Assembly: GCF_000508085.1 (NCBI RefSeq)
Contig: NZ_KI669560.1
Coordinates: forward strand, 3,123,263-3,187,262
Length of the DNA stretch: 64,000 nt
Direction: 5' to 3'
Origin: Sediminibacterium sp. C3
Lineage (GTDB): Bacteria; Bacteroidota; Bacteroidia; Chitinophagales; Chitinophagaceae
Part shown: positions 17,221 to 26,093 of the stretch, one piece after another
Layout: the number at the start of each line of letters is the position of its first letter
Numbering within the stretch: position 1 is the first letter of the stretch
The notes under the pieces: model-generated
What the model was told of the DNA's origin: nothing
Seen by the model: only the letters and a program-made list of their open reading frames with translations
The model's database searches: none
Translations under genes and position numbers: made by a program

Positions 17221-20200
17221 TTAGAAATCAAAACCCAGTGCAAAATAGTACACAGGCGCTCCTTTAAATATTCCTTTCATGGGCCAGCCAGCATCGAATT
17301 TCATAAAATACCCCAACAGGGTACTTCTCACGCCAAAACCATATCCACCCGCAAAAGGTCCAAGACCACCAGCATCAATTTTAACAACAACAGGCGTTTG
17401 GTTATTGGTAATAACTTCGCCCGGACGTTTAATTCCGTTGTATTTACCATTCCATGCAGTTCCTAAATCAAGAAACTGAACCAGTTGAAAGTTGCGCAGA
17501 AATGCATTATTGATGGGTCGGTCAAACAAGGTAGAAAACAAAGGAAGGCGGAATTCACTATTGATAACAAATGCATTATTACCGTTGGCAATATTCTGTC
17601 TGTACCCACGCATATTTACAGCAAGGGACTGGAAAGCATAGCTTTGGTCCGCAGCAGGCTGATTGCCATTGTTGAACTTGGGTCCTATCCATCCATCTAC
17701 CCCACCCAGATAATAAATGAGTTTTTGATTCCCCCAAGAGAAATCAGCCGCCACTCTTCCCGCCCAGATAAAGTTGCGATAAATTTTGTGATAGTACCTG
17801 CCATCAAAGCCAAAATTCATGGTTGCTTTCCCGTTATTGAGCGCTGTTTTCTGGGTAGGCATATTTATATCCAGATATACTTTGTAACGCAAGCCATTCC
17901 AGATATTCTGTGTTGGATTGATGGTATTATCATGCACATATTCCAATCTGGATAAGATATATTTAGATACAGTGTCTTTAAAAGCCAGAGCAATTGGATT
18001 TGGCTGACCAGCCAAATTATCAAATGACTTAATTACTCCTCTGTCAGAACGTAACCCAATAGTAGCTCTAATGCTTTTTACTTCATTGATAGGATAAGTA
18101 ATATTACCCTGATACAAATTAGTATAAAGCATGTTGTTAACCTGGATATTGTAGAAATTAGAGATATTGCTTCTGTAATAAGTAATTCCCCAATCTAATT
18201 TTCTGCGATTGTTCTGGAAGGAAAGTAACAGATCCTTATCGGAAAGGGAAGTTCCGAAACGCATCCCCGCAACAAATTTTACATCTTCCATCAAATCACT
18301 TACCCCCACTCTGAAAGTAAAGTTGAAATCATTTCCATTGTTCAGACGAATCGGGCCGGCACCACCTGCATAAGGTTGATAACGATTAATCAAAACATTG
18401 TTAGAGAAACCGCCCAGCAAATAATCTGAACTAAACTTTAAACGATAATCAAACAACTTAGACCTAGTTAGCGAAGACTGTCTTTGCTGAGGAGTGGCTG
18501 CTGCGTTTATTTTCACCGTAGTATCCGGTAATTCATCCGCAAATTCATTCTGAAACACCACTACTTTTTTAGCAGTATCATTAGCGGGTTTAGCATTACT
18601 GTATTGAATAGCCTTGCCTGTAGCCAGCTTTTTCTCATCTAAAATTTTCTTGACGTACTCCGTATTTCTTGCCGTAACATTTCTTCTGGCCAATGCCTGT
18701 TCATCTACTTTAAGCTTGTAAACAAATTTAAAATCCCCCTCCCGTCTTACTTCACTTACCTGGCCATTGTTTCCTGCAATTCTTGTTTCCAGTAGTGAAC
18801 TCTGATAGTTGGTGATAGGGAAGGTATAAGTTGAGTCTTTGTATACCTGAAAATAACTTACGCTATCCGGCTCTTGCTTTTGCCAGGCCATCAATGTAGA
18901 ATCAAATTCCTTTGGAGCAGGATTGCGCAAAATTTCTTCTCCTATATAATACAGTGTATCTAATCCATTTCGTTGAGTAGAAAAGAAACCAGCCCATCTG
19001 TTGGCAATACCATTTTCATCAGATACAAAAGTAAAGTGATTGGTATTGTATTGCATTGGATAACGAGCATTCCCCATTTTTACATTGGTTAACTGAGAAA
19101 TCTGCTTTTCGTTACTGCTGTTGAGAATATCAACCATGTAAATATTGAAAGGATAGCGGCTGGGTAGCACAGTGTCTTTATTGGGTGCATTATTACCGGG
19201 CCTGTTCGATGCAAAAATAATCCCTACCCTATTCGGGAAAGATACAATGGTTGGATCCAGGTCGTCATAGACATCATTGGTAATTTGTGTTGCTTTCTGC
19301 TCTTCAATTTTATAGGTATATATATCTGCGTGTCCATTTTTTACTGCACTTAGAACCAGGGTATTGGCATCCAGCATAAAACTTGCATCCAGTATCTGAT
19401 CAAACCCATCAATGGTTTGCTTAAAGCGTTTATATCGGGCAATCAAATCATATACAAACATGTTGATCTTTCCCTTCTCCCAGTATATTACAAGTAAGCG
19501 GGTACCTTTGCCGTCCCAGGCCATGATGGGATAATTAGGATTCACATCCTGACCATTGGTTAACACCCCGCTTTTCAATAATACTTTCTCATCATAGAAA
19601 TTCTCCATCAGTTTAACGGTGTAAATTCCTTTTTTGAATTCCAGTACAGAATAGGTATTGCTTCGTGGATTGGGATTGGCCTGGAAGCGGAAATAATCTC
19701 TTTTGCCAATTTCCTCTGTAACGGTCAACTGACCTTTCAATTGATTTCTGCGCTGACGAATGTCCTTGATATAGCGATCTTGCTGAAACTGCATGAAATC
19801 GGTTAAAACCTCATTGAATTTTTTCTTACAAATTCTAAGACAGGCATTATTAATATTCTTGTACATTCTTGCGAGGTACAACAGATACGTTATATTTTCT
19901 TTGCGGTATTTTTCTCCAATATAATTCCAGAAAGCATGACCTGCGAGCACTGGCTTTTCAAAAGCAAACTGATAGAAAGAATTATACCTGCCACTCAAAA
20001 TGGCACTTTTTAGTTCGTCGTCTTTTTCAGTACTCCAAGACTGACCTGCATACGCCACATAACCATCCACCATCCACTTGGGCAAATCCAGCAAAGCCTG
20101 ATTGCTGGCAAATTCTCCAATATCATCTCCAAACAAAAGATTATCGGTGAGCACTTTAGCAATACCCTCTCTAATCTGGTTTTTAAGTTTATTGTGGTTA

Positions 20201-20589
20201 CCATTATAATAAACAATGATTTTATTATTCACCAGTTTGGTAACACCTCCTGCATTTTGCCAGTCAGAGCCCAATCCGATATTGCTGCTTTTAAAATCAT
20301 TGTAATTGTTGTAAACCACAATATTTGCCCTTCTCTGCAATGAATATTCAATGAAGTTTTCAATGGACTTTAATTCTTCTTCAGCCACCTGGCTAACAAA
20401 TTTTCCAAGTTCAACACCCCCCTGTGTAATATAGGTATTGAAATTAGGCGACTGGTAAAATTTCCAGTTGAACTTCTGGTGCTGAATTCTGTTCTTGCCA
20501 AATTCAACGCTATTTACCTGCGCCTTTAGTTCTGTTGAACCAAGGATTCCAAGAAAAAAAATGAGTTTACTGATTCTATTCAATTGCAT
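17221..20589 (-). CDS. Omp85-like outer-membrane protein with N-terminal peptidase-like and propeller-like regions
   Basis: About 1,122 residues. Starting at the ATG at 20589 gives a signal peptide ending in ELKAQ; an ATG at 20619 would add ten residues before it and leave only 29 bases to the divergent gene, so I prefer 20589. The N-terminal quarter (FYQSPNFNTYITQGG; PKWMVDGYVAYAGQ; HAFWNYIGEKYR) resembles gluzincin-like domains without an obvious HExxH. The middle has TolB-like propeller strands (FASNRPGNN, FTFVSDENGIANRW). The last 400 residues form a beta-barrel with an RGY motif (NMRGYRQN), GGYGFGVRSTLLGYFMKFDAGWP and a terminal aromatic (ALGFDF), as in BamA/TamA-like surface antigens. 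Role unknown; probably envelope assembly or processing. Confidence 0.82.
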   Translation of the reverse strand: MQLNRISKLIFFLGILGSTELKAQVNSVEFGKNRIQHQKFNWKFYQSPNFNTYITQGGVELGKFVSQVAEEELKSIENFIEYSLQRRANIVVYNNYNDFKSSNIGLGSDWQNAGGVTKLVNNKIIVYYNGNHNKLKNQIREGIAKVLTDNLLFGDDIGEFASNQALLDLPKWMVDGYVAYAGQSWSTEKDDELKSAILSGRYNSFYQFAFEKPVLAGHAFWNYIGEKYRKENITYLLYLARMYKNINNACLRICKKKFNEVLTDFMQFQQDRYIKDIRQRRNQLKGQLTVTEEIGKRDYFRFQANPNPRSNTYSVLEFKKGIYTVKLMENFYDEKVLLKSGVLTNGQDVNPNYPIMAWDGKGTRLLVIYWEKGKINMFVYDLIARYKRFKQTIDGFDQILDASFMLDANTLVLSAVKNGHADIYTYKIEEQKATQITNDVYDDLDPTIVSFPNRVGIIFASNRPGNNAPNKDTVLPSRYPFNIYMVDILNSSNEKQISQLTNVKMGNARYPMQYNTNHFTFVSDENGIANRWAGFFSTQRNGLDTLYYIGEEILRNPAPKEFDSTLMAWQKQEPDSVSYFQVYKDSTYTFPITNYQSSLLETRIAGNNGQVSEVRREGDFKFVYKLKVDEQALARRNVTARNTEYVKKILDEKKLATGKAIQYSNAKPANDTAKKVVVFQNEFADELPDTTVKINAAATPQQRQSSLTRSKLFDYRLKFSSDYLLGGFSNNVLINRYQPYAGGAGPIRLNNGNDFNFTFRVGVSDLMEDVKFVAGMRFGTSLSDKDLLLSFQNNRRKLDWGITYYRSNISNFYNIQVNNMLYTNLYQGNITYPINEVKSIRATIGLRSDRGVIKSFDNLAGQPNPIALAFKDTVSKYILSRLEYVHDNTINPTQNIWNGLRYKVYLDINMPTQKTALNNGKATMNFGFDGRYYHKIYRNFIWAGRVAADFSWGNQKLIYYLGGVDGWIGPKFNNGNQPAADQSYAFQSLAVNMRGYRQNIANGNNAFVINSEFRLPLFSTLFDRPINNAFLRNFQLVQFLDLGTAWNGKYNGIKRPGEVITNNQTPVVVKIDAGGLGPFAGGYGFGVRSTLLGYFMKFDAGWPMKGIFKGAPVYYFALGFDF

Positions 20590-20648
20590 ATCCGAACTTT
20601 GGTCTTTAAAATTAGTCATTTACCATTAAAAGCAGGTAAAATAGGTGT

Positions 20649-21287
20649 ATGTTAAAGGTTAAGGTTTTTACATTTAGTCCTATTCAGGAAAATACGTATG
20701 TACTTTACAATGAAGATAAAAAAGCCATCATCATTGATCCGGGCTGCTATTTTCCTGCAGAACAGGAACAATTGCTCCAATTTATTCAGTCAAATGATCT
20801 GGAAGTGGTTAAATTGTTAAACACCCATTGTCATTTGGATCATGTTTTTGGAAACAAATGGGTTTATGACACTTTCAAAACGCCCTTGCATATTCATCCC
20901 GATGAAGAAGCCATGCTAAAAATGGCACCTCTTTCCGGAGACAAATGGGGGCTTCCTTTTGAAAACTACCAAGGACCCTTGCAATTCCTGCATCCAGGAG
21001 ATACTGTTTTGCTGGGAAATGATGCCTTGAAAGTGATTTTTGCTCCAGGACACTCCCCCGCCAGTATCTGCTTTTACAGTGAATCACAGACGTTTTTAAT
21101 TGGAGGCGATGTATTGTTCAGAGAAAGTATAGGAAGAACCGACTTGCCAGGAGGAAATCATGCATTGCTGCTGCAAAGCATAAGGAATAATTTGTTTGTT
21201 CTGCCAGATGAAGTTAAGGTTTTCCCAGGCCACGGATTAACCACCACCATCGGCTACGAAAAGAGAAATAACCCTTTTCTGCAATAA
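20649..21287 (+). CDS. MBL-fold metallo-hydrolase (glyoxalase II-like)
   Basis: A compact 212-residue metallo-beta-lactamase-fold enzyme. Metal-binding motifs are THCHLDHVFGN (HxHxDH), FAPGHSPASICFY, LIGGDVLFRESIGRTDLPGG and VFPGHGLTTTIGYEKRNNPF. The size and the final motif fit the short YcbL-like group of glyoxalase II relatives, which lack the substrate-binding C-terminal helices of GloB. Substrate is not determinable from sequence. It diverges from the Omp85-like gene and shares its short intergenic region. Confidence 0.92.
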   Translation: MLKVKVFTFSPIQENTYVLYNEDKKAIIIDPGCYFPAEQEQLLQFIQSNDLEVVKLLNTHCHLDHVFGNKWVYDTFKTPLHIHPDEEAMLKMAPLSGDKWGLPFENYQGPLQFLHPGDTVLLGNDALKVIFAPGHSPASICFYSESQTFLIGGDVLFRESIGRTDLPGGNHALLLQSIRNNLFVLPDEVKVFPGHGLTTTIGYEKRNNPFLQ

Positions 21288-21294
21288 ATCAGTA

Positions 21295-23463
21295 TTAAAA
21301 CTCCTGTTGCATGGACGACTGGAATGCGGTAATGAAAATGGCGCCCAGATTCTTGTGTGGCGGAACGTAGTCATCAAATTTTTCTCTGGCACTTCCACTA
21401 AATCGTACAGCCAGATTATTCCACAAGTTGGGCCATTTTAAATTTTTCCCCAATCGGATATCTTCACTAATGACATTGATTAATCCCTGATTAATTACTC
21501 CGGTTCCAATTTGCTTGGAAGAAATAATATGTGCTCCCGGAGCAATTTGCAGCACTTCATTCAAACGCTGGTATCCTCCGCAACTGCCCAGTAATACCAG
21601 TTTTGCAGAAGATGGCATTTTATGCACTGTCTGATTCAGATAATAACTATGCCCTCTGTGAATAACTACGCTGGGATGCAGTTGTTGCTCATTTAAATAG
21701 GCAATTAAACTATCCTGAGACTGTGTATCCAGGTCTTCTGTTTCATCCAGCGGCAAATTGGCGAAAATGGTGATGGGAACTCCTTTTCGGGAACTCACTT
21801 CCACCCACTGAGATTTTCTGGTAATTTTCCAATTAGGATTTCTGAACCTGTTTAAGAAGGCATTGAAAATAACCATCCCATCCTTGTCCCCGTAAAAAAA
21901 TTGCTGCATAACCACCCTTCCGTTAGACTCATCCTTTAACATCTGATTCGGCAACTCATATACTGGCATAATCCCCAGCTTTGCAGACAAATCAATTTTA
22001 TTATTCGGTTCCAGAGAGGAAAAAATGGTCTCCAGTAATTCATAAATCACTTTACCCCTCTTGCTATTGATTTCAGTGCAACGATTTAATTCGGCGCGAA
22101 CTTGATTCAGCATTAATTTTTTCAGAGAAGGATTATAAATACTAGCATAAGAATCTGCCACGTCAACTGCATCTTCGAGTGAATTTGTTTTTTCTAACCC
22201 ATTCACAAATCCCTTCATCAGCTTCTCCGCATCCTGCTTATCCATTTTGGCAAGAAAGTCGTCCAGTTTGTTATAGGCTGCTGCTATTTTTATGAACTTC
22301 TTGTAATAATCATAATTTACCCATTTCAAAATAGAGTCTGCCCTTGGCACTTTCATTCCTGAAAAGATTCTTGGATAAACCCCGTTTACATAACTAGATG
22401 TATATAATTCTTCTTCCCCGGTTACGGCCAGGTAATACAATTCCTGCGGACTTAAACGACTAATGATTTTAAAACGGATTGCCGGATTATTTTCATCGTG
22501 CAAGGCATTAATTTCATTGATATAAAGCTCAATACCTTTTGATTTTAACTTGGCAATTAACACTTTGGCAGCCATAGGGGTATCTCCTGCCTGCATTCTG
22601 CTGGCATAGTCTATGCGAGTCTTTACCAGCAAACTATAATATCCCGATGAAGTATCATTCCCCACAAAGCGGGTAATTGAATCCATTTTTAATTTACCTG
22701 TGTACAACTGATCTAAAAATGGAAAGTACATTCTTCCAGTACTGGTTAATGCCAGTTGCGCTACAATTTTTACAAAGGGATGATTCACCGATTGAATCTT
22801 TTTACCTAGTGGATTCGGGGCTGCAGCATAACTATATAATTCTTCCGGATTTCTGAAAGCAGCCTGTATAATTAAGCTTTCAGCGGAAGCGGTAGCAGGG
22901 CTTTTAACAAGAATGGGTAGTATTCTATCCGGATTTCTAATACATTGTTTAACTACAATACTGTCTTTTACCTCAATGATACCCACGTTCTTTACAAGTC
23001 CAATATTTTCGGCAAAAAGTCCTGCAGATTCCAGATCAAGAAACTGCATCAGAGGCGCGATTGACTCTCCTTTCAATTGCTTCTGCATAGCAGTCTGATA
23101 GGTTTCCAGTAGTTTTACAATAGAAGTAGGCGAGGGCCTGTTTACATTGCTATTGTTCAGGTAGCCGGTTAAAATTTCATTTACCCCTCTTAACCAGGTG
23201 TATTTTCCATTGTTGTCAATCAACTCGCTTTTTTCAATAAAACTTCTCAGCTGAAATATAATCTTATCTGCAGATCGCAGATCTTCCTCAGCTATAGGAA
23301 CTATCCTGGCTGTATTGGCACGGATGGCTTCCCATGATCTAACAATGTATTCGTGATGCAATTGCCTCATGGCCGGAATGGTAGGCATTGAGTCGGAATG
23401 CTGTCCAAAACCACTATGAATACTGAACAAAAAGAAGCAAAAGAAGTAGAAATATTTATGCAT
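21295..23463 (-). CDS. Secreted protein with a clan CD-like His/Cys pair
   Basis: I do not recognise the family. Starting at ATG 23463 gives a clean signal peptide (MHKYFYFFCFFLFSIHSGFG); an ATG 23484 would add seven residues. The long helical middle (about 50-500) has no recognised motif. Near the C-terminus, VVIHRGHSYYLNQTVHKM and KLVLLGSCGGYQ place a His (about 605) and a Cys (about 628), each after a hydrophobic strand. This is the pattern of caspase/separase/CHAT-type (clan CD) cysteine peptidases. It is followed by GAHIISSKQIGTGVINQGLI, like the product-side strand in CHAT domains. A peptidase role is inference. The gene diverges from the phosphate regulator. Confidence 0.7.
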   Translation of the reverse strand: MHKYFYFFCFFLFSIHSGFGQHSDSMPTIPAMRQLHHEYIVRSWEAIRANTARIVPIAEEDLRSADKIIFQLRSFIEKSELIDNNGKYTWLRGVNEILTGYLNNSNVNRPSPTSIVKLLETYQTAMQKQLKGESIAPLMQFLDLESAGLFAENIGLVKNVGIIEVKDSIVVKQCIRNPDRILPILVKSPATASAESLIIQAAFRNPEELYSYAAAPNPLGKKIQSVNHPFVKIVAQLALTSTGRMYFPFLDQLYTGKLKMDSITRFVGNDTSSGYYSLLVKTRIDYASRMQAGDTPMAAKVLIAKLKSKGIELYINEINALHDENNPAIRFKIISRLSPQELYYLAVTGEEELYTSSYVNGVYPRIFSGMKVPRADSILKWVNYDYYKKFIKIAAAYNKLDDFLAKMDKQDAEKLMKGFVNGLEKTNSLEDAVDVADSYASIYNPSLKKLMLNQVRAELNRCTEINSKRGKVIYELLETIFSSLEPNNKIDLSAKLGIMPVYELPNQMLKDESNGRVVMQQFFYGDKDGMVIFNAFLNRFRNPNWKITRKSQWVEVSSRKGVPITIFANLPLDETEDLDTQSQDSLIAYLNEQQLHPSVVIHRGHSYYLNQTVHKMPSSAKLVLLGSCGGYQRLNEVLQIAPGAHIISSKQIGTGVINQGLINVISEDIRLGKNLKWPNLWNNLAVRFSGSAREKFDDYVPPHKNLGAIFITAFQSSMQQEF

Positions 23464-23541
23464 ATACACTGTAAAAATAGTCAATCAGTCAGTTAACAAT
23501 TAGATAATAATACAAAATGCCATTTATGCCATGGAATGAAA

Positions 23542-23568
23542 TTAACTTTGTGTAAACAGAATGTTAAT
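23542..23568 (+). promoter_or_regulatory. Candidate Pho box: three 11-bp-phased direct repeats
   Basis: TTAAC (23542), TAAAC (23553) and TTAAT (23564) are spaced exactly 11 bases apart, the geometry of PhoB/PhoP binding sites. They end at the base before the regulator's ATG. A perfect -7 box, TAACTTTG (23543-23550), lies inside the array. Binding here could therefore block this promoter (autorepression) or serve the divergent gene. Confidence 0.5.
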
Positions 23569-24249
23569 ATGGAAGTTAAGCCGAAACAGATTTTAATTGC
23601 GGACGACGAACCAGATATCCTAGAAATTATCCGCTATAATCTGGAAAAGGAAGGCTACGATGTGCATACGGCAAAGGACGGAAATGAAGCCATTGAGAAA
23701 GCCAAGCAGCTTTATCCCGACCTGATTATATTAGATATCATGATGCCCAGAAAAAATGGGGTTGAAGTTTGCTCCATATTAAGAACCCAACCCAGCTTTC
23801 AGGATACTTTAATTATTTTTTTAACGGCCATGAGCGACGAAAGCTCACAAATTAAAGGACTGGAAACCGGTGCAGACGATTATATCAGTAAACCCATCAG
23901 CCCTAAAGTGCTGGTTAGCAGAGTGAATGCATTGTTCAGAAGAGTGTCTACCAAAGAAGCAGGAAAAACCCTTCAGATTGGCAATATCAGTATAGATCCG
24001 GTTAAGTTTCTGGTAACCATCGATGGTAATGAAGTGGTACTGGCCAAGAAAGAATTCGAATTAATTTATCTGCTGGCTTCCAAGCCAGGCAGGGTTTTTT
24101 TAAGAAATGAAATCCTTACTCAGGTTTGGGGCAATGAAGTAATTGTTGGCGACAGAACCATCGATGTACATGTTAGAAAAGTAAGACAGAAACTGGGCAT
24201 AGACTGTATTACCACAGTAAAAGGAGTGGGCTATAAATTTGAAATTTAA
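23569..24249 (+). CDS. OmpR/PhoB-family response regulator
   Basis: A 226-residue receiver plus winged-helix regulator. Acidic pocket ILIADDEPD, phospho-acceptor D56 in LIILDIMMPRKNG, and conserved Lys in YISKPISP. The C-terminal trans_reg_C domain ends with VGDRTIDVHVRKVRQKLG and TVKGVGYKFE. I place the start at 23569 because the TAACTTTG promoter box at 23543 would start transcription after the in-frame ATG at 23536, and the receiver fold begins at KPKQILIADD. With the kinase, a DUF47 protein and a PiT transporter downstream, it is probably the phosphate regulator (PhoB-like). That role is inferred from context and the Pho-box-like repeats. Confidence 0.93.
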   Translation: MEVKPKQILIADDEPDILEIIRYNLEKEGYDVHTAKDGNEAIEKAKQLYPDLIILDIMMPRKNGVEVCSILRTQPSFQDTLIIFLTAMSDESSQIKGLETGADDYISKPISPKVLVSRVNALFRRVSTKEAGKTLQIGNISIDPVKFLVTIDGNEVVLAKKEFELIYLLASKPGRVFLRNEILTQVWGNEVIVGDRTIDVHVRKVRQKLGIDCITTVKGVGYKFEI

Positions 24250-24283
24250 CAAAGCTTAAGTTTCAATTCAGTAATTTGCTTAC

Positions 24284-25327
24284 ATGCTGAACACCAAAAA
24301 TCTCTCTCCCAAGCAGTTATCCGCATTTACTGCTGCCATACTGGCTATACCTATTTCATTAGGCATCTGGATAATACAACCTGATATTACCATTGCAATT
24401 GTATCCTTGATGGTCACTTTTCTGGGAAGTTATTTTTTAATTGGCTTTGTGCTTGAGTCATTTATTTACCGGAAAATCAAACTGATTTATAAATTTATTT
24501 ATCAAACCAAAGCAAGCAAAAGAGAGGAGACATATTATAAATACATACTTCCGCAAAAAGGTATTGATGAAGTACGCGAAGACGTAGAAAAATGGGCAGA
24601 ACAAAGGAGTGCAGAGATAGAACTATTGAAACAGAATGAAGTTTTCCGCAAAGAGTTTCTACAAAATCTGGCCCATGAATTTAAGACCCCCATTTTTGCT
24701 ATTCAGGGTTACATTGATACGCTTAGAGATGGGGCTATTGACAATAAAGAAGTTAGTTTGCGTTTTCTGGAAAACACTTCCAAGAACGTAACCAGAATGG
24801 TGAACCTGGTAAAAGACCTGGATGCTATTTCAAGACTGGAAACAGGGGAACAGCCTTTACACAAAGAATACTTTGTTATTCAGGAATTAATCAAAGAAAT
24901 TTTTGAAACCCTATCTATTAAAATTGATGCCAGAAAAATCAATGCCAGTATTAAAAAAGGCTGCGAATTTCCTATTACCGTATTTGCGGATAAAGAAAAA
25001 ATAAGACAGGTTATCAATAACCTGGTAGTAAATGCCATCAAGTACGGAAAAGAGAATGGCCAAATTATAGCCAGTGTGTATAAAACAGATGAGGAACATG
25101 TGCTGGTAGAATTAAGCGATGATGGAATTGGAATTGCTGAAGAGCACTTGCCCAGGGTTTTTGAGCGATTTTACAGAACCGACAGAGGCAGAAGCAGGGA
25201 TGTGGGGGGAACCGGCCTGGGACTGGCCATTTGTAAACATATTATTGAGGCACACAATCAAACCATACATATTCGTTCTAAAATTGATGTGGGTACTACA
25301 GTAGGTTTCACACTCTGTATTAAGTAA
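24284..25327 (+). CDS. PhoR-like sensor histidine kinase
   Basis: A 347-residue membrane kinase. Two hydrophobic segments (about 13-31 and 36-58) are followed by a short linker, HisKA with FLQNLAHEFKTPIFAIQGY (phospho-acceptor H131), and an ATPase domain with NLVVNAIKYG, LSDDGIGI, RVFERFYRTD and GGTGLGLAICKHII. No PAS domain is present between membrane and H-box, so it is shorter than E. coli PhoR. It lies 34 bases after the response regulator and is clearly its partner. Confidence 0.93.
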   Translation: MLNTKNLSPKQLSAFTAAILAIPISLGIWIIQPDITIAIVSLMVTFLGSYFLIGFVLESFIYRKIKLIYKFIYQTKASKREETYYKYILPQKGIDEVREDVEKWAEQRSAEIELLKQNEVFRKEFLQNLAHEFKTPIFAIQGYIDTLRDGAIDNKEVSLRFLENTSKNVTRMVNLVKDLDAISRLETGEQPLHKEYFVIQELIKEIFETLSIKIDARKINASIKKGCEFPITVFADKEKIRQVINNLVVNAIKYGKENGQIIASVYKTDEEHVLVELSDDGIGIAEEHLPRVFERFYRTDRGRSRDVGGTGLGLAICKHIIEAHNQTIHIRSKIDVGTTVGFTLCIK

Positions 25328-25341
25328 ATACAAATTATATT

Positions 25342-25379
25342 TTATTTGTATATTATCTAATTATTAACTTTTTGTAAAC
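25342..25379 (+). promoter_or_regulatory. Candidate Pho box upstream of the phosphate-transport operon
   Basis: Four direct repeats at exact 11-base steps: TTATT (25342), TTATC (25353), TTAAC (25364) and TAAAC (25375). They end 25 bases before a TACTTTTG -7 box, where an activating PhoB-type regulator would sit. The last two repeats, with their flanking bases, match those in front of the response regulator gene. Confidence 0.6.
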
Positions 25380-25404
25380 GAATGCCCCAACCTGCCCATT
25401 AAGG

Positions 25405-25412
25405 TACTTTTG
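25405..25412 (+). promoter_or_regulatory. -7 box (TACTTTTG) of the DUF47-PiT operon
   Basis: Perfect TAnnTTTG match 15 bases before the ATG at 25428. It also argues against the in-frame TTG at 25410 as start, since that codon lies inside the -7 box. Confidence 0.6.
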
Positions 25413-25427
25413 CTGAAAATAAACACT

Positions 25428-26075
25428 ATGGGCATAAACAATATCGGCCGTTTTTTCATGCCAAAAAACCAGTTATTCTACGAGTTATTTGAAGACGTGG
25501 CAGAAAAAGTTCACGAAATGGGTGGCAAACTAAAAGAAATGGTTAGCGAAGCAGACCAGGACAAAAGAAGAGCAATCCTTGCACAGATTGAAGACCTGGA
25601 ACACAAGAACGACGATAATACCCACAAAGTGTTTACAGAATTGGGCCGAAATTTTATTACTCCTTTCGACAGGGAAGATATCCACTATCTGGCAACTGCC
25701 TTGGATGATATTGCTGACTACATATTTGCCTCAGCTAAGAAAATAAATTTCTACAGTGTAAACCCTAACGATACAGGCATACAGAAAATGGCCGACTTGA
25801 TACTCCAGGGCACTATTGAAATTAAGAAAGCGGTAATGGGCTTGAGAGATATGAAGAATCTCAGAGAGATGACTGAAGCCATGGTAAAGGTAAACAGCAT
25901 AGAAAACCAGGCAGATGACGTTTTTGATATGAGTATTGAAATGTTATTCCAGCAGGAAAACGATTTTAAGGAAGTAATCAAGAAAAGAGAAATCTATCAG
26001 GTTATGGAAATTGCAACGGACAAGTGCGAAGACGCAGCCAATGTAATTGAATCCATCATTATTAAATACGCCTAA
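25428..26075 (+). CDS. DUF47 (PhoU-like) PiT accessory protein
   Basis: A 215-residue all-helical protein of the DUF47/PhoU-related group that accompanies PiT phosphate transporters. Typical features are VHEMGGKLKEMV, LEHKNDDNTHKVFTELGRNFITPFDREDIHYLATALDDIADYI and EIATDKCEDAANVIESIIIKYA. The E/DxxxD-type metal-binding motifs of the PhoU fold are conserved in these helices. The start at 25428 (MGINNIGRFFMPKN) follows the promoter box. It lies 18 bases before the transporter gene and presumably modulates it. Confidence 0.92.
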   Translation: MGINNIGRFFMPKNQLFYELFEDVAEKVHEMGGKLKEMVSEADQDKRRAILAQIEDLEHKNDDNTHKVFTELGRNFITPFDREDIHYLATALDDIADYIFASAKKINFYSVNPNDTGIQKMADLILQGTIEIKKAVMGLRDMKNLREMTEAMVKVNSIENQADDVFDMSIEMLFQQENDFKEVIKKREIYQVMEIATDKCEDAANVIESIIIKYA

Positions 26076-26093
26076 GAGGCATTAAACATAGTT

